DNA from: Ruminococcaceae bacterium UBA5891
GTDB lineage: Bacteria > Bacillota > Clostridia > Oscillospirales > Acutalibacteraceae
DNA length: 64,000 bases
Reading direction: 5' to 3'
NCBI GenBank assembly: GCA_002431945.1
Contig: DJET01000075.1
Location: forward strand, 1-64,000
Below are positions 27,124 to 36,770 of this stretch, piece after piece. The position numbers and the translations under genes were made by a program. Every line of letters starts with the position of its first letter. Position 1 is the first letter of the stretch. Below the pieces are notes generated by a model that saw nothing but the letters and a program-made list of their open reading frames with translations, did not search any database and was not told where the DNA came from.

Positions 27124-29706
27124 ATGAATATTAAAAGGCTGATCTGTATCGGGTTGGCAACCGTTTTGTTGCTTTGCAGCTTTTCGGCGTGTAAGCAGAA
27201 AAACAACACGGATAAGTCAAACGTATCCTCGGGTGCTTCGGATAACAGTTGGGATGTTCCGATAGGGAAGGACGCCGATAAAACAGAGGATTTTGATAAT
27301 GCGGCGGAAGATATTAAAAATAATACTCCGGGTCAAAATATAGGTACGGGAGGAGCCTCCGGCGTTCAGAATACATCGGTTAAAAACGATGAGGAGCTTG
27401 ATAAGCTTTTAACCGATTTTCCGGAATCGGAGCTTGCCGCTCCGGAAAAGCTGCTTTACTATTATGAAGGCAGTAATTACTCATACGGTATTACACAGTC
27501 GTTAGGTGAAATAATTGCGTTTCGCGACCGTTCAGGCAAGCTTGTTGACGCAATAGCAGGCGGCGGTCTATATTCGCTTGCAAGCGATTCGGGAAGGGCC
27601 CTTGTGAATGAATATGATATTTCAAGCTACAGTGAAAGCGTATCTTCAAGAACAAACGAGACTTCGCTTATTGTTAAGTACAAGGCGTCGGGAAGATACT
27701 CGGATACAACGTCGTTTATAACAACATATACATTCCATCAAAATTATATAACCGTGAGCGCCGAGATAGCCTTTGAAAATACACAGTATACATTATCGGC
27801 TTCAAGGAGCTCCCTTAACAGGGTATTCCTTAACGATTATGCAAGCTTTGACAAGGGATTTAACACCGATTGGGAATATCCCGCAGACGGCGATGATCCG
27901 TATAAGACAATGGACGCATGGTATACCGAGCATACGTTTGATAAAAATAACAGAATGTATACCTATCTTCGCAGCAGTAATATACCGGATTTTATAACGG
28001 ATTATTATACACGGTATCCCGAAACAGCATTGCCTGTTTATTTTTCAGACGGCACCGGAGTTTCCGACGCGGTAGTGTATGATTTGGTGTTTGAAAACGT
28101 TGCCGAATCCGAAAATCCGAAATACAGAGCGTTATTCGCAGGCAAAAATTCCCCGATAGCGGCGGGCGTAGAACCCATTGACGCAAACACCGAGGCATCG
28201 TCTGTATTTAAAAGCGACAGTGTAAAGCTTAACCTTAATGTTACCAATATAACCGATGAAGACGTGCTGTTCAGCGTTCGGTACGATATACGCGATTATT
28301 ACGGGAATATTGTAAGCTCCGGACTTTATGTAAACAGTACGGTATATGCGGGAATAGACGCAAACCGCGTAATAAATTTTGAACCGAGCTATCACGGAAT
28401 ATTCTTCCTTAATATGGTTGTTGTTACCGACGCTACAAGTACGGTTCCGGCATTCGGCTGGAAGGAATTTTATCCGTTTGCCCTGATTGGCGATTACGTC
28501 TATACGAGCAGCGAGACAAGTCCGTTCGGTATAGCTCAGATCTTAGGCGGGGCAAACGAACCGTATCAGGATTATTTGACTCTTGCCGGGAAAATAGGGG
28601 TTGCTTTTGTAAGGGCTACGCCGCTCAGCCTTAAGGATATACCCAATTCGGTTGCCTGGATAAATAAGGCTAAGGAAGAAAAAATGAGAATATTCGGCAC
28701 CGGCCAGGGTTCAAAACAGTATATAGATACGTTTGCTCAGTACGGAATAAAAGAATTTGTTACGGGAAACGAGCAAAATCTTGAAGTAATTCAAGGCGCA
28801 GATCTTGAAGAAACCTTTTCCGAATATTATAAAAACTTTTTTGTTCCGGGATACAACAACGTTAAGCTGCAGGGCTATAAATCTATTTGTTCGGCAATTT
28901 CGAACGCTTATACGCCTTGGTACGAAAAGCTTTCTCAGTATTGGGATAAATTTGATACAATAGCTCTTCATCCGTACGGTTATCCGTATTCGCCGGACCT
29001 TAACGTAAATACGCTTTGGCATGTTGAAAGCGCCCTTAAACGTCATGTAAGCGCTTTGAAGGCTTACGGCGATAAAGAAACATATGTAACGGAAACGGGG
29101 TATCCTACGCCGGCACGCAATAAAACCGCTGTAGGATTGCGCACGCAGGCCGATTATAATATTCGCTGTTACATGCTTTGCCTTGCATACGGTGTTGAAG
29201 ACGTAATGGCTTATTGCTTTACGGATTATTCCAATAAGGGAGTGGGAATAGACCCGACAGAGGTTGAATTTAATTTCGGTTGCTTCTATTATCCCGATTA
29301 TTACGGAAGAATACTTCCGAAGCCTTCGGCAATAGCGTACGCGAATATGACAAGGCTGCTTGAAAGCGTTAAGCCGAACGGTGTTAAAACAGCCGAAAAA
29401 TACGACGACGGAAATTCAGTGCGCGCCTTTGCTGCAGATACGGCGGATAACGGGGTTGTAACGGTTGCATGGTCAAACTGCGCCCGTCTTTCAAATGATG
29501 AGGTTCCAATCAACCGTCCGGACAGGCCGGCGCTTCGTCCGTGGCAAAATCAGTGGACTAAATCGCAGGTCGTTGCCTTTGATACCGACAAAAACAGCGT
29601 TAAGGTAATTGATACCATGGGCAATTCAAAAACTTATACCGCAAACAACGGTAAGGTTTCAATTGAGCTTAACGGAGCTCCTGTATTTATTCTCGGAGTA
29701 AAATAA
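27124..29706 (+). CDS. lipoprotein with clan GH-A-like glycosidase domain
   Basis: This 860-residue protein has a lipoprotein signal (lipobox cysteine C23 in FSAC), an Asn/Asp/Gly-rich linker (to about 75), and a beta-rich domain (about 100-440). A C-terminal TIM-barrel-like region (about 445-780) follows, with a putative acid/base E550 in FVTGNEQN and nucleophile E657 in YVTETGYP, 107 residues apart. Between them lies DTIALHPYGYPYSPD, like the substrate-proximal His of GH39/GH5-type barrels. It is the outside counterpart of the cytoplasmic protein at 17329-20052, whose key segments match in order and spacing. It should hydrolyse or bind glycans at the cell surface. It ends the operon ahead of a strong terminator. 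Confidence 0.72.
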   Translation: MNIKRLICIGLATVLLLCSFSACKQKNNTDKSNVSSGASDNSWDVPIGKDADKTEDFDNAAEDIKNNTPGQNIGTGGASGVQNTSVKNDEELDKLLTDFPESELAAPEKLLYYYEGSNYSYGITQSLGEIIAFRDRSGKLVDAIAGGGLYSLASDSGRALVNEYDISSYSESVSSRTNETSLIVKYKASGRYSDTTSFITTYTFHQNYITVSAEIAFENTQYTLSASRSSLNRVFLNDYASFDKGFNTDWEYPADGDDPYKTMDAWYTEHTFDKNNRMYTYLRSSNIPDFITDYYTRYPETALPVYFSDGTGVSDAVVYDLVFENVAESENPKYRALFAGKNSPIAAGVEPIDANTEASSVFKSDSVKLNLNVTNITDEDVLFSVRYDIRDYYGNIVSSGLYVNSTVYAGIDANRVINFEPSYHGIFFLNMVVVTDATSTVPAFGWKEFYPFALIGDYVYTSSETSPFGIAQILGGANEPYQDYLTLAGKIGVAFVRATPLSLKDIPNSVAWINKAKEEKMRIFGTGQGSKQYIDTFAQYGIKEFVTGNEQNLEVIQGADLEETFSEYYKNFFVPGYNNVKLQGYKSICSAISNAYTPWYEKLSQYWDKFDTIALHPYGYPYSPDLNVNTLWHVESALKRHVSALKAYGDKETYVTETGYPTPARNKTAVGLRTQADYNIRCYMLCLAYGVEDVMAYCFTDYSNKGVGIDPTEVEFNFGCFYYPDYYGRILPKPSAIAYANMTRLLESVKPNGVKTAEKYDDGNSVRAFAADTADNGVVTVAWSNCARLSNDEVPINRPDRPALRPWQNQWTKSQVVAFDTDKNSVKVIDTMGNSKTYTANNGKVSIELNGAPVFILGVK

Positions 29707-29711
29707 ATTTT

Positions 29712-29770
29712 AATAAAGACCGCGTTTTTCGCCTTATGGCGGATAAACACGGTCTTTATTATTATTTTTT
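29712..29770 (+). terminator. rho-independent terminator of uptake operon 1
   Basis: AATAAAGACCG (29712-29722) pairs with CGGTCTTTATT (29750-29760) and a CGCC/GGCG inner stem, followed by ATTATTTTTT. It starts six bases after the stop codon. Confidence 0.9.
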
Positions 29771-29938
29771 ACACATTTTTGATTTTTTAGCATTATTTTC
29801 AAAAATCAAGAAATATAAAATTAAAATAGAAACCAAAGTAGATTGTATTGTTATATTATAAATATTGCTGTATATTTTTACAAATTTCAAGCTTTTATTA
29901 CACATTCGGCGATTTTTTGTAAGAAAAAATAAAAATTT
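29771..29938. other. AT-rich intergenic DNA upstream of operon 2
   Basis: This stretch is very AT-rich with no credible gene. A 92-codon minus-strand frame (29762-30040) is dominated by Phe, Ile, Lys and Asn, crosses the promoter, and is not accepted. The sequence probably serves as an upstream control region together with 29939-30155. Confidence 0.6.
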
Positions 29939-30000
29939 AATTTTCCTCACATATTTAAGAATAATTCTTATTGAAAGAAATAACCTTACAGTAATATAAT
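29939..30000 (+). promoter_or_regulatory. promoter and shared upstream element of uptake operon 2
   Basis: AATTTTCCTCACATAT (29939-29954), identical to the element before operon 1, is followed by TTGAAA (29971-29976), an 18-base spacer and TATAAT (29995-30000). The leader is about 150 bases to the first gene, long enough for further control, but no riboswitch was recognised in it. Confidence 0.65.
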
Positions 30001-30155
30001 AAATAAAAAAAGAACAGTTATTTTTGTTTAGACAATACAATCAGTAAGTGTGACTAATGGAAAATTATGCATTTGACCGAAAACCGATTATATAAAGAAA
30101 ATACGGTATTAAAAGCTTTAACCGCATTTGTTTCCTAAAGGATATGGTGATATTT

Positions 30156-32897
30156 ATGAAATTAAAAAGCAATAAAGCAAAGCACCGATTTTGCATGCTT
30201 CTTTCGGCAATTATAATATTTACGTCATTGCCGTTAAGCGTTTTTGCAAATGAAGGATCGCCTTACGGTAATGATAGCATTATTTCAAAGGAAATAAAAA
30301 AAGTATATTCCGATATTGTTTTAATCGGCGGTGAAACGGTAAAATTTTCGGCGGGAAATGTTTACAGCTTTCACGCGTTTTCCAAAGAAGAAGGGTATTA
30401 TGCCGTTAAAATTACATACAGATGTTCAAGGGAAAACTCAGGCAGGCCTACGCTTTCGGTTTCGGTAAACGGCGAGACGCCTTTTTCGGAGGCTCAGTCT
30501 ATTCAGCTTATGCAGCGCTTTGAAAATGCAGCAGAGCTTACGGACGAGGTTGTACGCAGCGGGCGTGTTCCGGAGCAAAACGAGGTTTATGAAAATCAAA
30601 CGGCGTATTTAAGCGATACAGCTCATTTTTACGGTTCAGTATTATTTTTTCCGTTTAAGCAGGGAGATAACGAGATTGAATTTAAAATGGAGGCTGAAAG
30701 CATTGAGGTAAGCGAATTGCTTCTTTGCGGCGGCGACCAAACACCGGATTACGATACGTTAAACAGCTCTTACAAATATAAAGAATACGGCGGCGAACCG
30801 ATCTACATTGAAGCCGAAACGGCGAAATATAAGTCAGACGCTTCGCTTTATGCCGTGAACGACTCTACAAGCGCAGCCACAAGCCCCACAAGCGCTTATA
30901 AGAAGTATCTGAATACGATAGGCGGAAGCTCATGGAAAAATGCGGGTCAGTATCTTGAATGGGAGATTGAGGTTCCGGAAGACGCACTTTATTCCGTATC
31001 GTTCAGGTACAGGCAAAGCGTTAATGCCGGAATGACAAGCTACCGAAAAATGACGGTTGACGGCAGCGAAATATGCACCGAACTTAATGAAATGGGTTTT
31101 AAATATGCTTCACGCTTTGAAAACTATACTCCGTATTCCGGGAATAAGCCTATTTTGCTTGAGCTTTCAAAGGGAAAGCATATTATAAGGCTTGAGGTTG
31201 TTATAGGTAAGCTGTCAAGCGTGTTGCCCGAAATTGAAGAAATAGTTTCAAAGCTTAATTCATGCTATCGAAAAATAATAATGATTACAGGCAGCAACCC
31301 CGATTCGCTGCGTGATTATCAGCTTGAAACGGCAGTACCTGAAGTGCTTGAAACGCTTGAAGCCTTAAGAAAACAGCTTAAGAATATAGGCGGCTACATT
31401 GAAAATGTAATGGAAGGCGGTTCTGCGGGAACCAAAACAATAGGAACCCTTACCGCACAGCTTGAAAGATTTTCAAAGGACGCCTATACAATAACAGGCG
31501 AGCTGTCGCGCTTTAAAACAAATATAACCTCATTAAGCACATGGATGATCTCGGCAAAAAGTCAGCCCCTGCTGCTTGATTATATGTGTCTGTCGGGTCC
31601 GAACGGCAAAATTAAAAATGCCGGCGCTTCGCTCGGACAGTCCGTTGCATTTCAGCTTTCCTCGTTTATATATACGTTCAGCAAGGATTATCAGGTAAAT
31701 ACCAAGGCTCAGAGCGGTAATACCGTAACGGTGTGGACCTCGTCCGGTCAAACGCAGCTTTCTATTTTAAGACAAATGATAGAGGACGATTTTTATAATG
31801 ACCATAATTTTACGGTTGATTTAAAGCTTGTAACAACCTCGCTTCTTATGGCGATAGCGGCAGGCAAGGGTCCGGATATGGCGTTAAATGTTGCCACAAC
31901 CGACGCTATGAACTATGCGTACAGAAACGCCGTGGTTGATTTGGCGGAGTTTTCGGATTTTTCGGAGATCAAAACGCGTTTCCGTGCAAGCGCATTGACA
32001 TCGGTTTCGTATAAAGACTCGGTTTATGCATTGCCTTTTACGCAATCGTTTCATATGCTTTTTTATCGCAGTGACATCATCTCAGAGCTTGGAATAAAAA
32101 TTCCCGAAACATGGCAGGATGTAATAAACGCGCTTGCAACGCTTAAAAAGAACAATCTTGAATTCGGAATACCGATACCTTCCGATCTTAATACCTTCTA
32201 TTCAATGCTTTATCAAAACGGCGGACGGCTATACAACGAGAAATCCACTGCCGCAGAGCTTGCGTCATATGAGTCAATAAGCGCTTTTACGCAGTGGAGC
32301 GAATTTTTCACCGATTATCAAAGTCCTAAGCAATTTGACGCTCAAAACCGTTTCCGCACAGGTGAAATGCCGATAGTGATAAGCGATATTTCACTTTACT
32401 GCACGCTTAATATTTTGGCTCCTGAAATACAGGGGCTGTGGGGTATGAGCCTTATTCCCGGTACGGTTAAGGCGGACGGTACGGTTGATCATACCGGCTC
32501 TGCAACCGAAACCTGCTCTGTAATGCTTAAAAACTCAAATAAAAACGAATGCTGGGATTTTCTTAAGTGGTGGTCTTCGGCAAAAACGCAAAGTAAATAT
32601 GCCGAACGCGTGGAAATGGCGCTTGGAAAATCGGCAAGAGTTATGACGGCAAATGCCGAAGCGTTTAACGGGCTGTCGTGGGGAGCGGAATACGCAAACG
32701 TACTTAATGCTCAGGCAGAAAATCTTGTAGGAATACCATCGGTGCCCGGAAGCTATTACACATCCCGTTATATAGGCAACGCGCTCAATAAGGTTATGTA
32801 TAGCGGCGCTGTACCGGGCGAGATACTGATAAACTTTACCGATACAATAAATAATGAGATAACCGAAAAAAGAAAGGAGCTTAAGCTTGATGAATAA
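30156..32897 (+). CDS. solute-binding protein fused to N-terminal carbohydrate-binding-like domains
   Basis: Start chosen at the ATG at 30156 rather than 30144, because GGTGAT and AAAGGA then lie upstream and the signal peptide begins directly. The 913-residue product has a signal peptide (about 1-32, ending SVFA), a beta domain (about 55-200), and a CBM6/35-like domain (about 220-355: IYIEAETAKY, AGQYLEWEIEVPEDALYSVSFRYR, KGKHIIRLEV). A helical linker (about 365-500) leads to a family-1 solute-binding domain (about 518-913: VTVWTSSGQTQLSILRQMIEDDF, GKGPDMALNVATT, PFTQSFHMLFYRSD). There is no lipobox, so anchoring is unclear. It should present captured glycan to the permeases encoded directly downstream. 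It overlaps the next gene by 8 bases. Confidence 0.82.
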   Translation: MKLKSNKAKHRFCMLLSAIIIFTSLPLSVFANEGSPYGNDSIISKEIKKVYSDIVLIGGETVKFSAGNVYSFHAFSKEEGYYAVKITYRCSRENSGRPTLSVSVNGETPFSEAQSIQLMQRFENAAELTDEVVRSGRVPEQNEVYENQTAYLSDTAHFYGSVLFFPFKQGDNEIEFKMEAESIEVSELLLCGGDQTPDYDTLNSSYKYKEYGGEPIYIEAETAKYKSDASLYAVNDSTSAATSPTSAYKKYLNTIGGSSWKNAGQYLEWEIEVPEDALYSVSFRYRQSVNAGMTSYRKMTVDGSEICTELNEMGFKYASRFENYTPYSGNKPILLELSKGKHIIRLEVVIGKLSSVLPEIEEIVSKLNSCYRKIIMITGSNPDSLRDYQLETAVPEVLETLEALRKQLKNIGGYIENVMEGGSAGTKTIGTLTAQLERFSKDAYTITGELSRFKTNITSLSTWMISAKSQPLLLDYMCLSGPNGKIKNAGASLGQSVAFQLSSFIYTFSKDYQVNTKAQSGNTVTVWTSSGQTQLSILRQMIEDDFYNDHNFTVDLKLVTTSLLMAIAAGKGPDMALNVATTDAMNYAYRNAVVDLAEFSDFSEIKTRFRASALTSVSYKDSVYALPFTQSFHMLFYRSDIISELGIKIPETWQDVINALATLKKNNLEFGIPIPSDLNTFYSMLYQNGGRLYNEKSTAAELASYESISAFTQWSEFFTDYQSPKQFDAQNRFRTGEMPIVISDISLYCTLNILAPEIQGLWGMSLIPGTVKADGTVDHTGSATETCSVMLKNSNKNECWDFLKWWSSAKTQSKYAERVEMALGKSARVMTANAEAFNGLSWGAEYANVLNAQAENLVGIPSVPGSYYTSRYIGNALNKVMYSGAVPGEILINFTDTINNEITEKRKELKLDE

Positions 32898-33807
32898 TAC
32901 CTGCCCACACAGATTTAATCGCTTTATACGCGGGCTTAATAAGCATAGGGTATCAATTTTATTTGCGCTTCCGTTCCTTATTCTTTTTTTTACATTTACG
33001 GTAATACCGGTATTGTATGCCATGCTTTTAAGCTTTACAAGCTACGACATAATAGAGAAACCCGTTTTTGTGGGACTGAGCAATTATTTAACTCTGTTTT
33101 TAAAAGACGATATTTTTATGACGGCATTCAGGAATACAATGCTGTTTGCACTGACCATAGCGCCGCTTTCGTTCTTCGGATGCCTTTTGGTTGCATGGAT
33201 GATAAATGATTTTTCACCAAAGCTTCGCGCGATATTAACCTTTGTATTTTATGCTCCGTCGCTTTCGGGTGCGGTAAGTGCAATATGGGTGATTATTTTC
33301 AGCAATGATTCATATGGCTTTGCAAATAATATTTTAAGCTCGTTAGGCTTTATAAATGAACCCGTGCAGTGGCTTGCAGATCCTACCAAGGCTTATTTTG
33401 TAATAGTTGTGGTATCGCTGTGGACCAGTCTTGGAACAAGCTTTTTATCACTTGCAGCAGGATTTAGGGGCATTGATGCCTCTCTTTATGAGGCGGCGGC
33501 AATGGACGGCGTTAAAAACAGAGTTCAGGAGCTGTGGTACGTTACGCTTCCCGCACTCAAGCCGCAGCTTATGTTTTCAGCCCTGATTACGGTAACAAGC
33601 TCGTTTGAGATAGGAACAATTTGCAATACGCTTTTCGGATTTCCAAGCCCGAATTATTCGGCGCACACAATCGTTGTACATATGATGGATTATTCGCAAA
33701 CGCGTTTTGAGCTTGGTATGTCGTGTGCAATGGCTACGGTACTTTTTCTGATCATGGTGGGGTGCAACCGCCTGATCAATATATTTATTGCGCGAGTGGG
33801 TCGCTGA
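32890..33807 (+). CDS. sugar ABC transporter permease (MalF-like)
   Basis: This 305-residue integral membrane permease has about six helices. The first is near residues 19-40, and the binding-protein-dependent transport domain lies in the C-terminal two-thirds. The EAA loop, which contacts the ATPase, reads EAAAMDGVKNRVQELWYVTLPALKP. AAAGGAG precedes the ATG, which lies inside the end of the preceding gene. It pairs with the MalG-like protein that follows. No ATPase is encoded in the window, so a shared MsmX-type ATPase elsewhere is expected. Confidence 0.92.
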   Translation: MNNTCPHRFNRFIRGLNKHRVSILFALPFLILFFTFTVIPVLYAMLLSFTSYDIIEKPVFVGLSNYLTLFLKDDIFMTAFRNTMLFALTIAPLSFFGCLLVAWMINDFSPKLRAILTFVFYAPSLSGAVSAIWVIIFSNDSYGFANNILSSLGFINEPVQWLADPTKAYFVIVVVSLWTSLGTSFLSLAAGFRGIDASLYEAAAMDGVKNRVQELWYVTLPALKPQLMFSALITVTSSFEIGTICNTLFGFPSPNYSAHTIVVHMMDYSQTRFELGMSCAMATVLFLIMVGCNRLINIFIARVGR

Positions 33808-33821
33808 AACGGAGGTAAAGT

Positions 33822-34679
33822 ATGAAAAAAATAAAAGCGCACCGCGTAAGCAGAAGCATAGGCGGAAATATTTTGGTATTTTTGTTTTTAACTGCGCTCG
33901 GTGTATTTATGCTTATTCCGTTTCTTTATGTTGTCAACAATGCGTTTAAGCCTATTGAGGAGCTGCTGCGTTTTCCGCCTACAATATTTGTGCAGAATCC
34001 TACGCTTGTTAATTTTGTAAATCTTTCAAACCTTTTAAGTGAAACAAGTATGACATTTTTGCGTTACGTGTTTAACACTGTTCTTGTAACGGCGGTGGGG
34101 GCGGTAGGTCAGATAATATTAGCATCACTTTGCGCTTATTCGCTTTCTAAAATTCCCTTTCCGGGTGCTAAAGCGGTTTTTAAAATCATAGTTTTTTCAC
34201 TTATGTTTTCTTCGGTTGTAACGCAGGTGCCCAATTACATTATTTTTGCAAAGCTAAGGCTTATCGATACCTTTGCGGCAATGCTTTTGCCCACATTCAC
34301 CACAACGCTCGGACTTTATCTCATAAAACAGTTTATGGAAAGCACAATTCCCGACGCCTTGCTTGAAGCCGGAAGAATAGACGGCGCAGGCGAGCTGAGA
34401 ATATTTTTTAAAATAGTAATGCCGCTTTTAAAACCGGCATGGATGACGCTTACGATTTTGTCAATACAGTCGCTTTGGAATTCGCAGAGCACATACACAT
34501 ACAGCGAAGTGTATAAAACAATGCCTCAGGCACTGGCACAGATAGTTACCGGCGGTATAGAACGTACCGGAGTAAGCGCGGCTATTTCGCTTTTAATGCT
34601 TATCGTGCCGCTGCTTTGCTTTTTATTTATGCAATCAAATATTATTGATACCATGAGCTCGTCCGGACTGAAAGGATAA
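33822..34679 (+). CDS. sugar ABC transporter permease (MalG-like)
   Basis: This 285-residue permease has six predicted helices, the first at about 13-34. The EAA loop reads EAGRIDGAGELRIFFKIVMPLLKP, and the C-terminus FMQSNIIDTMSSSGLKG is typical of MalG/LplC-like subunits. ACGGAGG precedes the ATG, 14 bases after the MalF-like gene. Together with that gene and the fused binding protein it makes the first import unit of operon 2. Confidence 0.92.
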   Translation: MKKIKAHRVSRSIGGNILVFLFLTALGVFMLIPFLYVVNNAFKPIEELLRFPPTIFVQNPTLVNFVNLSNLLSETSMTFLRYVFNTVLVTAVGAVGQIILASLCAYSLSKIPFPGAKAVFKIIVFSLMFSSVVTQVPNYIIFAKLRLIDTFAAMLLPTFTTTLGLYLIKQFMESTIPDALLEAGRIDGAGELRIFFKIVMPLLKPAWMTLTILSIQSLWNSQSTYTYSEVYKTMPQALAQIVTGGIERTGVSAAISLLMLIVPLLCFLFMQSNIIDTMSSSGLKG

Positions 34680-34683
34680 CGCT

Positions 34684-36138
34684 ATGAAAATGCTGAAGAA
34701 AATTATTATAGTATTATCTGCTTTGATTGCAGTCTCTTTTACAGCGGCTGCCGAAAGCGTGCCTTATGAAAACTATACATACAGCGAGAAAAACGGGAAT
34801 CTTGTTTACGGCCCGCAGGCATATCTTCCGGAGCGCGTTATAACCGGCTCGGAGCTCGGTTTGGCGAATATGTCGTCGCTCTCCGATATCGATTCGGATG
34901 AACATGGCAATCTTTATCTGCTTGATTTTGCTGAAAACAGGGTTATTGTATTAAATTCAGACCTTACTTTGAAAAATGTATTTATCTGCTATAACGGCGG
35001 CACAAACGCGGTGCTTTCGGAAGCCAAAGGTATATTTACCGATGATAAATATATATACGTGGCTGATACCGGAAATGCTCAGATACTTATTATGGACCGT
35101 GAGACCGGCGAACAGGTAAAAATTGTTCCGGCGCCGTCCTCTGCTGTTTTGGGAAAGGATTTCATATTCAAGCCCATAAGGCTTGCAACCGACTCGGAGC
35201 GTCAGTTATATGTTGTGGGTGAGGGCACATATGAAGGAATAATAAATATGAATTGGGAGGGTGAATTTATAAGCTTTGTAGGTAGCAGTAACGTTACCGC
35301 GTCGGCGTGGGATATTTTTTGGCAGAAATTTTCCACAAAGCAGCAAAGAAAAACCTCTGTTCAGTTTATACCTCAGGATCATTCAAGTATAGATTCAGAC
35401 CAATTCGGTTTTTTTTATTGTACCACGTATACCGCAAAGGATAAAAAAATGGTAAAGCGCCTTAATCCGGGCGGCGCCGATGTTATCAGAGCGCTTTCAT
35501 CTGTGGGAATAACGGGAGATCAGAAGGCATATTACGGCGGTACGCTTGAAGGAAACAGCAGCTTCAGCGATGTTTCAAGCGGTAATTATAAAATATATGC
35601 ATGCCTTGATAAAACCAGAAACCGAATTTTTTGTTATAACAACGACGGCTATCTTTTATATTCGTTCGGTTGTTCATCAAACCGAGAGGGCGGTTTTTCA
35701 CGCCCCTCTGGTATTACCTTTTTGCCTGACGACCGCATTGCTGTATCTGATGAGGAGCGGGGGAACGTAACCGTATTTTATCCTACCGAATATGCTGCGG
35801 CTATCCATTCGGGATTAAACGCACAAAATTCTCTTGATTATAATGCGGCTTATAAATATTGGAAAAGCGTTCTTAATATGAACAGCGAGTTTGAGCTTGC
35901 GCACAGCGAGGTAGGAAAGGTTTATCTTGCAAACGGCGAATATAAAAAAGCTATGGAAGAATTTAAAAATTCAGGAAACCTTGCACAGTACTCAAGGGCG
36001 CTGGCAGGCTATCGCTCAGAGCTGATATACGATAATATATATTTGATTGCGGCGGCTGTTATATTATTGATTGCACTGATTGTTTTTGCGGTAAAAATGC
36101 GTCGCAGAAAAATATCAAATGGGGTTAATAACAAATGA
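34684..36138 (+). CDS. membrane-anchored NHL-type beta-propeller protein with TPR-like segment
   Basis: This 484-residue protein has a signal peptide (1-24), an NHL/SMP-30-like propeller (about 50-375) and a TPR-like helical segment (about 378-440). A membrane helix (about 454-475) and a basic cytoplasmic tail (RRRK) follow. Propeller blades show repeated patterns such as SLSDIDSDEHGNLYLLDFAENRVIVLN, KYIYVADTGNAQILIMD and FSRPSGITFLPDDRIAVSDE. The topology puts the propeller outside. From memory, such proteins accompany DUF5696 and Yip1-like genes in sugar-import clusters of Firmicutes. A role as surface glycan sensor, binder or assembly factor is possible; none is shown. Confidence 0.78.
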   Translation: MKMLKKIIIVLSALIAVSFTAAAESVPYENYTYSEKNGNLVYGPQAYLPERVITGSELGLANMSSLSDIDSDEHGNLYLLDFAENRVIVLNSDLTLKNVFICYNGGTNAVLSEAKGIFTDDKYIYVADTGNAQILIMDRETGEQVKIVPAPSSAVLGKDFIFKPIRLATDSERQLYVVGEGTYEGIINMNWEGEFISFVGSSNVTASAWDIFWQKFSTKQQRKTSVQFIPQDHSSIDSDQFGFFYCTTYTAKDKKMVKRLNPGGADVIRALSSVGITGDQKAYYGGTLEGNSSFSDVSSGNYKIYACLDKTRNRIFCYNNDGYLLYSFGCSSNREGGFSRPSGITFLPDDRIAVSDEERGNVTVFYPTEYAAAIHSGLNAQNSLDYNAAYKYWKSVLNMNSEFELAHSEVGKVYLANGEYKKAMEEFKNSGNLAQYSRALAGYRSELIYDNIYLIAAAVILLIALIVFAVKMRRRKISNGVNNK

Positions 36139-36761
36139 AAAATATGTTTGAATGTCTTAAATTTTCATTTTATATTCTTGCGCACCCGTTTGACGGTTTT
36201 TGGATCTTGAAATCGGAAAAAAGAGGAAATGTTAAATCTGCAACGGTATTGCTGGCACTCTTTTTTTTAACTCTTGCATTCCGTATTTATTCGGTGGGAT
36301 ATTTAATATCCGGTACGTCCGAAAACGGTTTTTCGGTGTGGGTGCTTTTGCTGTTGATCGTATTTTTATTTATTCTTTACAGTGTTTCAAACTGGGCGCT
36401 TACAACGCTTTTTGACGGAAAAGGAAAATTTTCCGAGGTTTATACCGCACTTTGCTATGCTTCGGTTCCGATAACGCTTTTTAATATTCCGCTTGCAGTT
36501 ATAAGCAGGGTCATTACCCTTGAAGAAACATCGTTTTACACTTTTTTCAGTATAGCTTCTGTAATATGGATGATATTTTTGCTGCTGGCGGCAAATCTTT
36601 CCACGCACGATTATACAATGACCAAAAGTATAATAACGTTCATATGCACTGTTATTGCTATGGTTATAATAATTGTTCTTTTGGTTTTGTTTGCAAATTT
36701 GGTGCAGCAGGTTTATTTATTTATTCTTTCGGTTATTAAAGAAGCGGCTTTCCGTATCTGA
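36135..36761 (+). CDS. Yip1-family-like polytopic membrane protein
   Basis: This 208-residue protein has about five membrane helices spread over residues 35-200. The N-terminal segment FYILAHPFDGFWILKSEKRGN is typical of Yip1-like/DUF1282 proteins. A helix near 70-100 is followed by the loop DGKGKFSEVYTALCYASVPITLFNIP. It overlaps the propeller gene by four bases (ATGA), so the two are co-translated and probably interact. The molecular role of bacterial Yip1-like proteins is not established. Confidence 0.75.
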   Translation: MKNMFECLKFSFYILAHPFDGFWILKSEKRGNVKSATVLLALFFLTLAFRIYSVGYLISGTSENGFSVWVLLLLIVFLFILYSVSNWALTTLFDGKGKFSEVYTALCYASVPITLFNIPLAVISRVITLEETSFYTFFSIASVIWMIFLLLAANLSTHDYTMTKSIITFICTVIAMVIIIVLLVLFANLVQQVYLFILSVIKEAAFRI

Positions 36762-36770
36762 GGAGGAATT

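Noticed and set aside
29762..30040. 92-codon minus-strand frame rich in Phe, Ile, Lys and Asn
   Set aside because: Low-complexity translation of AT-rich promoter DNA overlapping the operon 2 control region.
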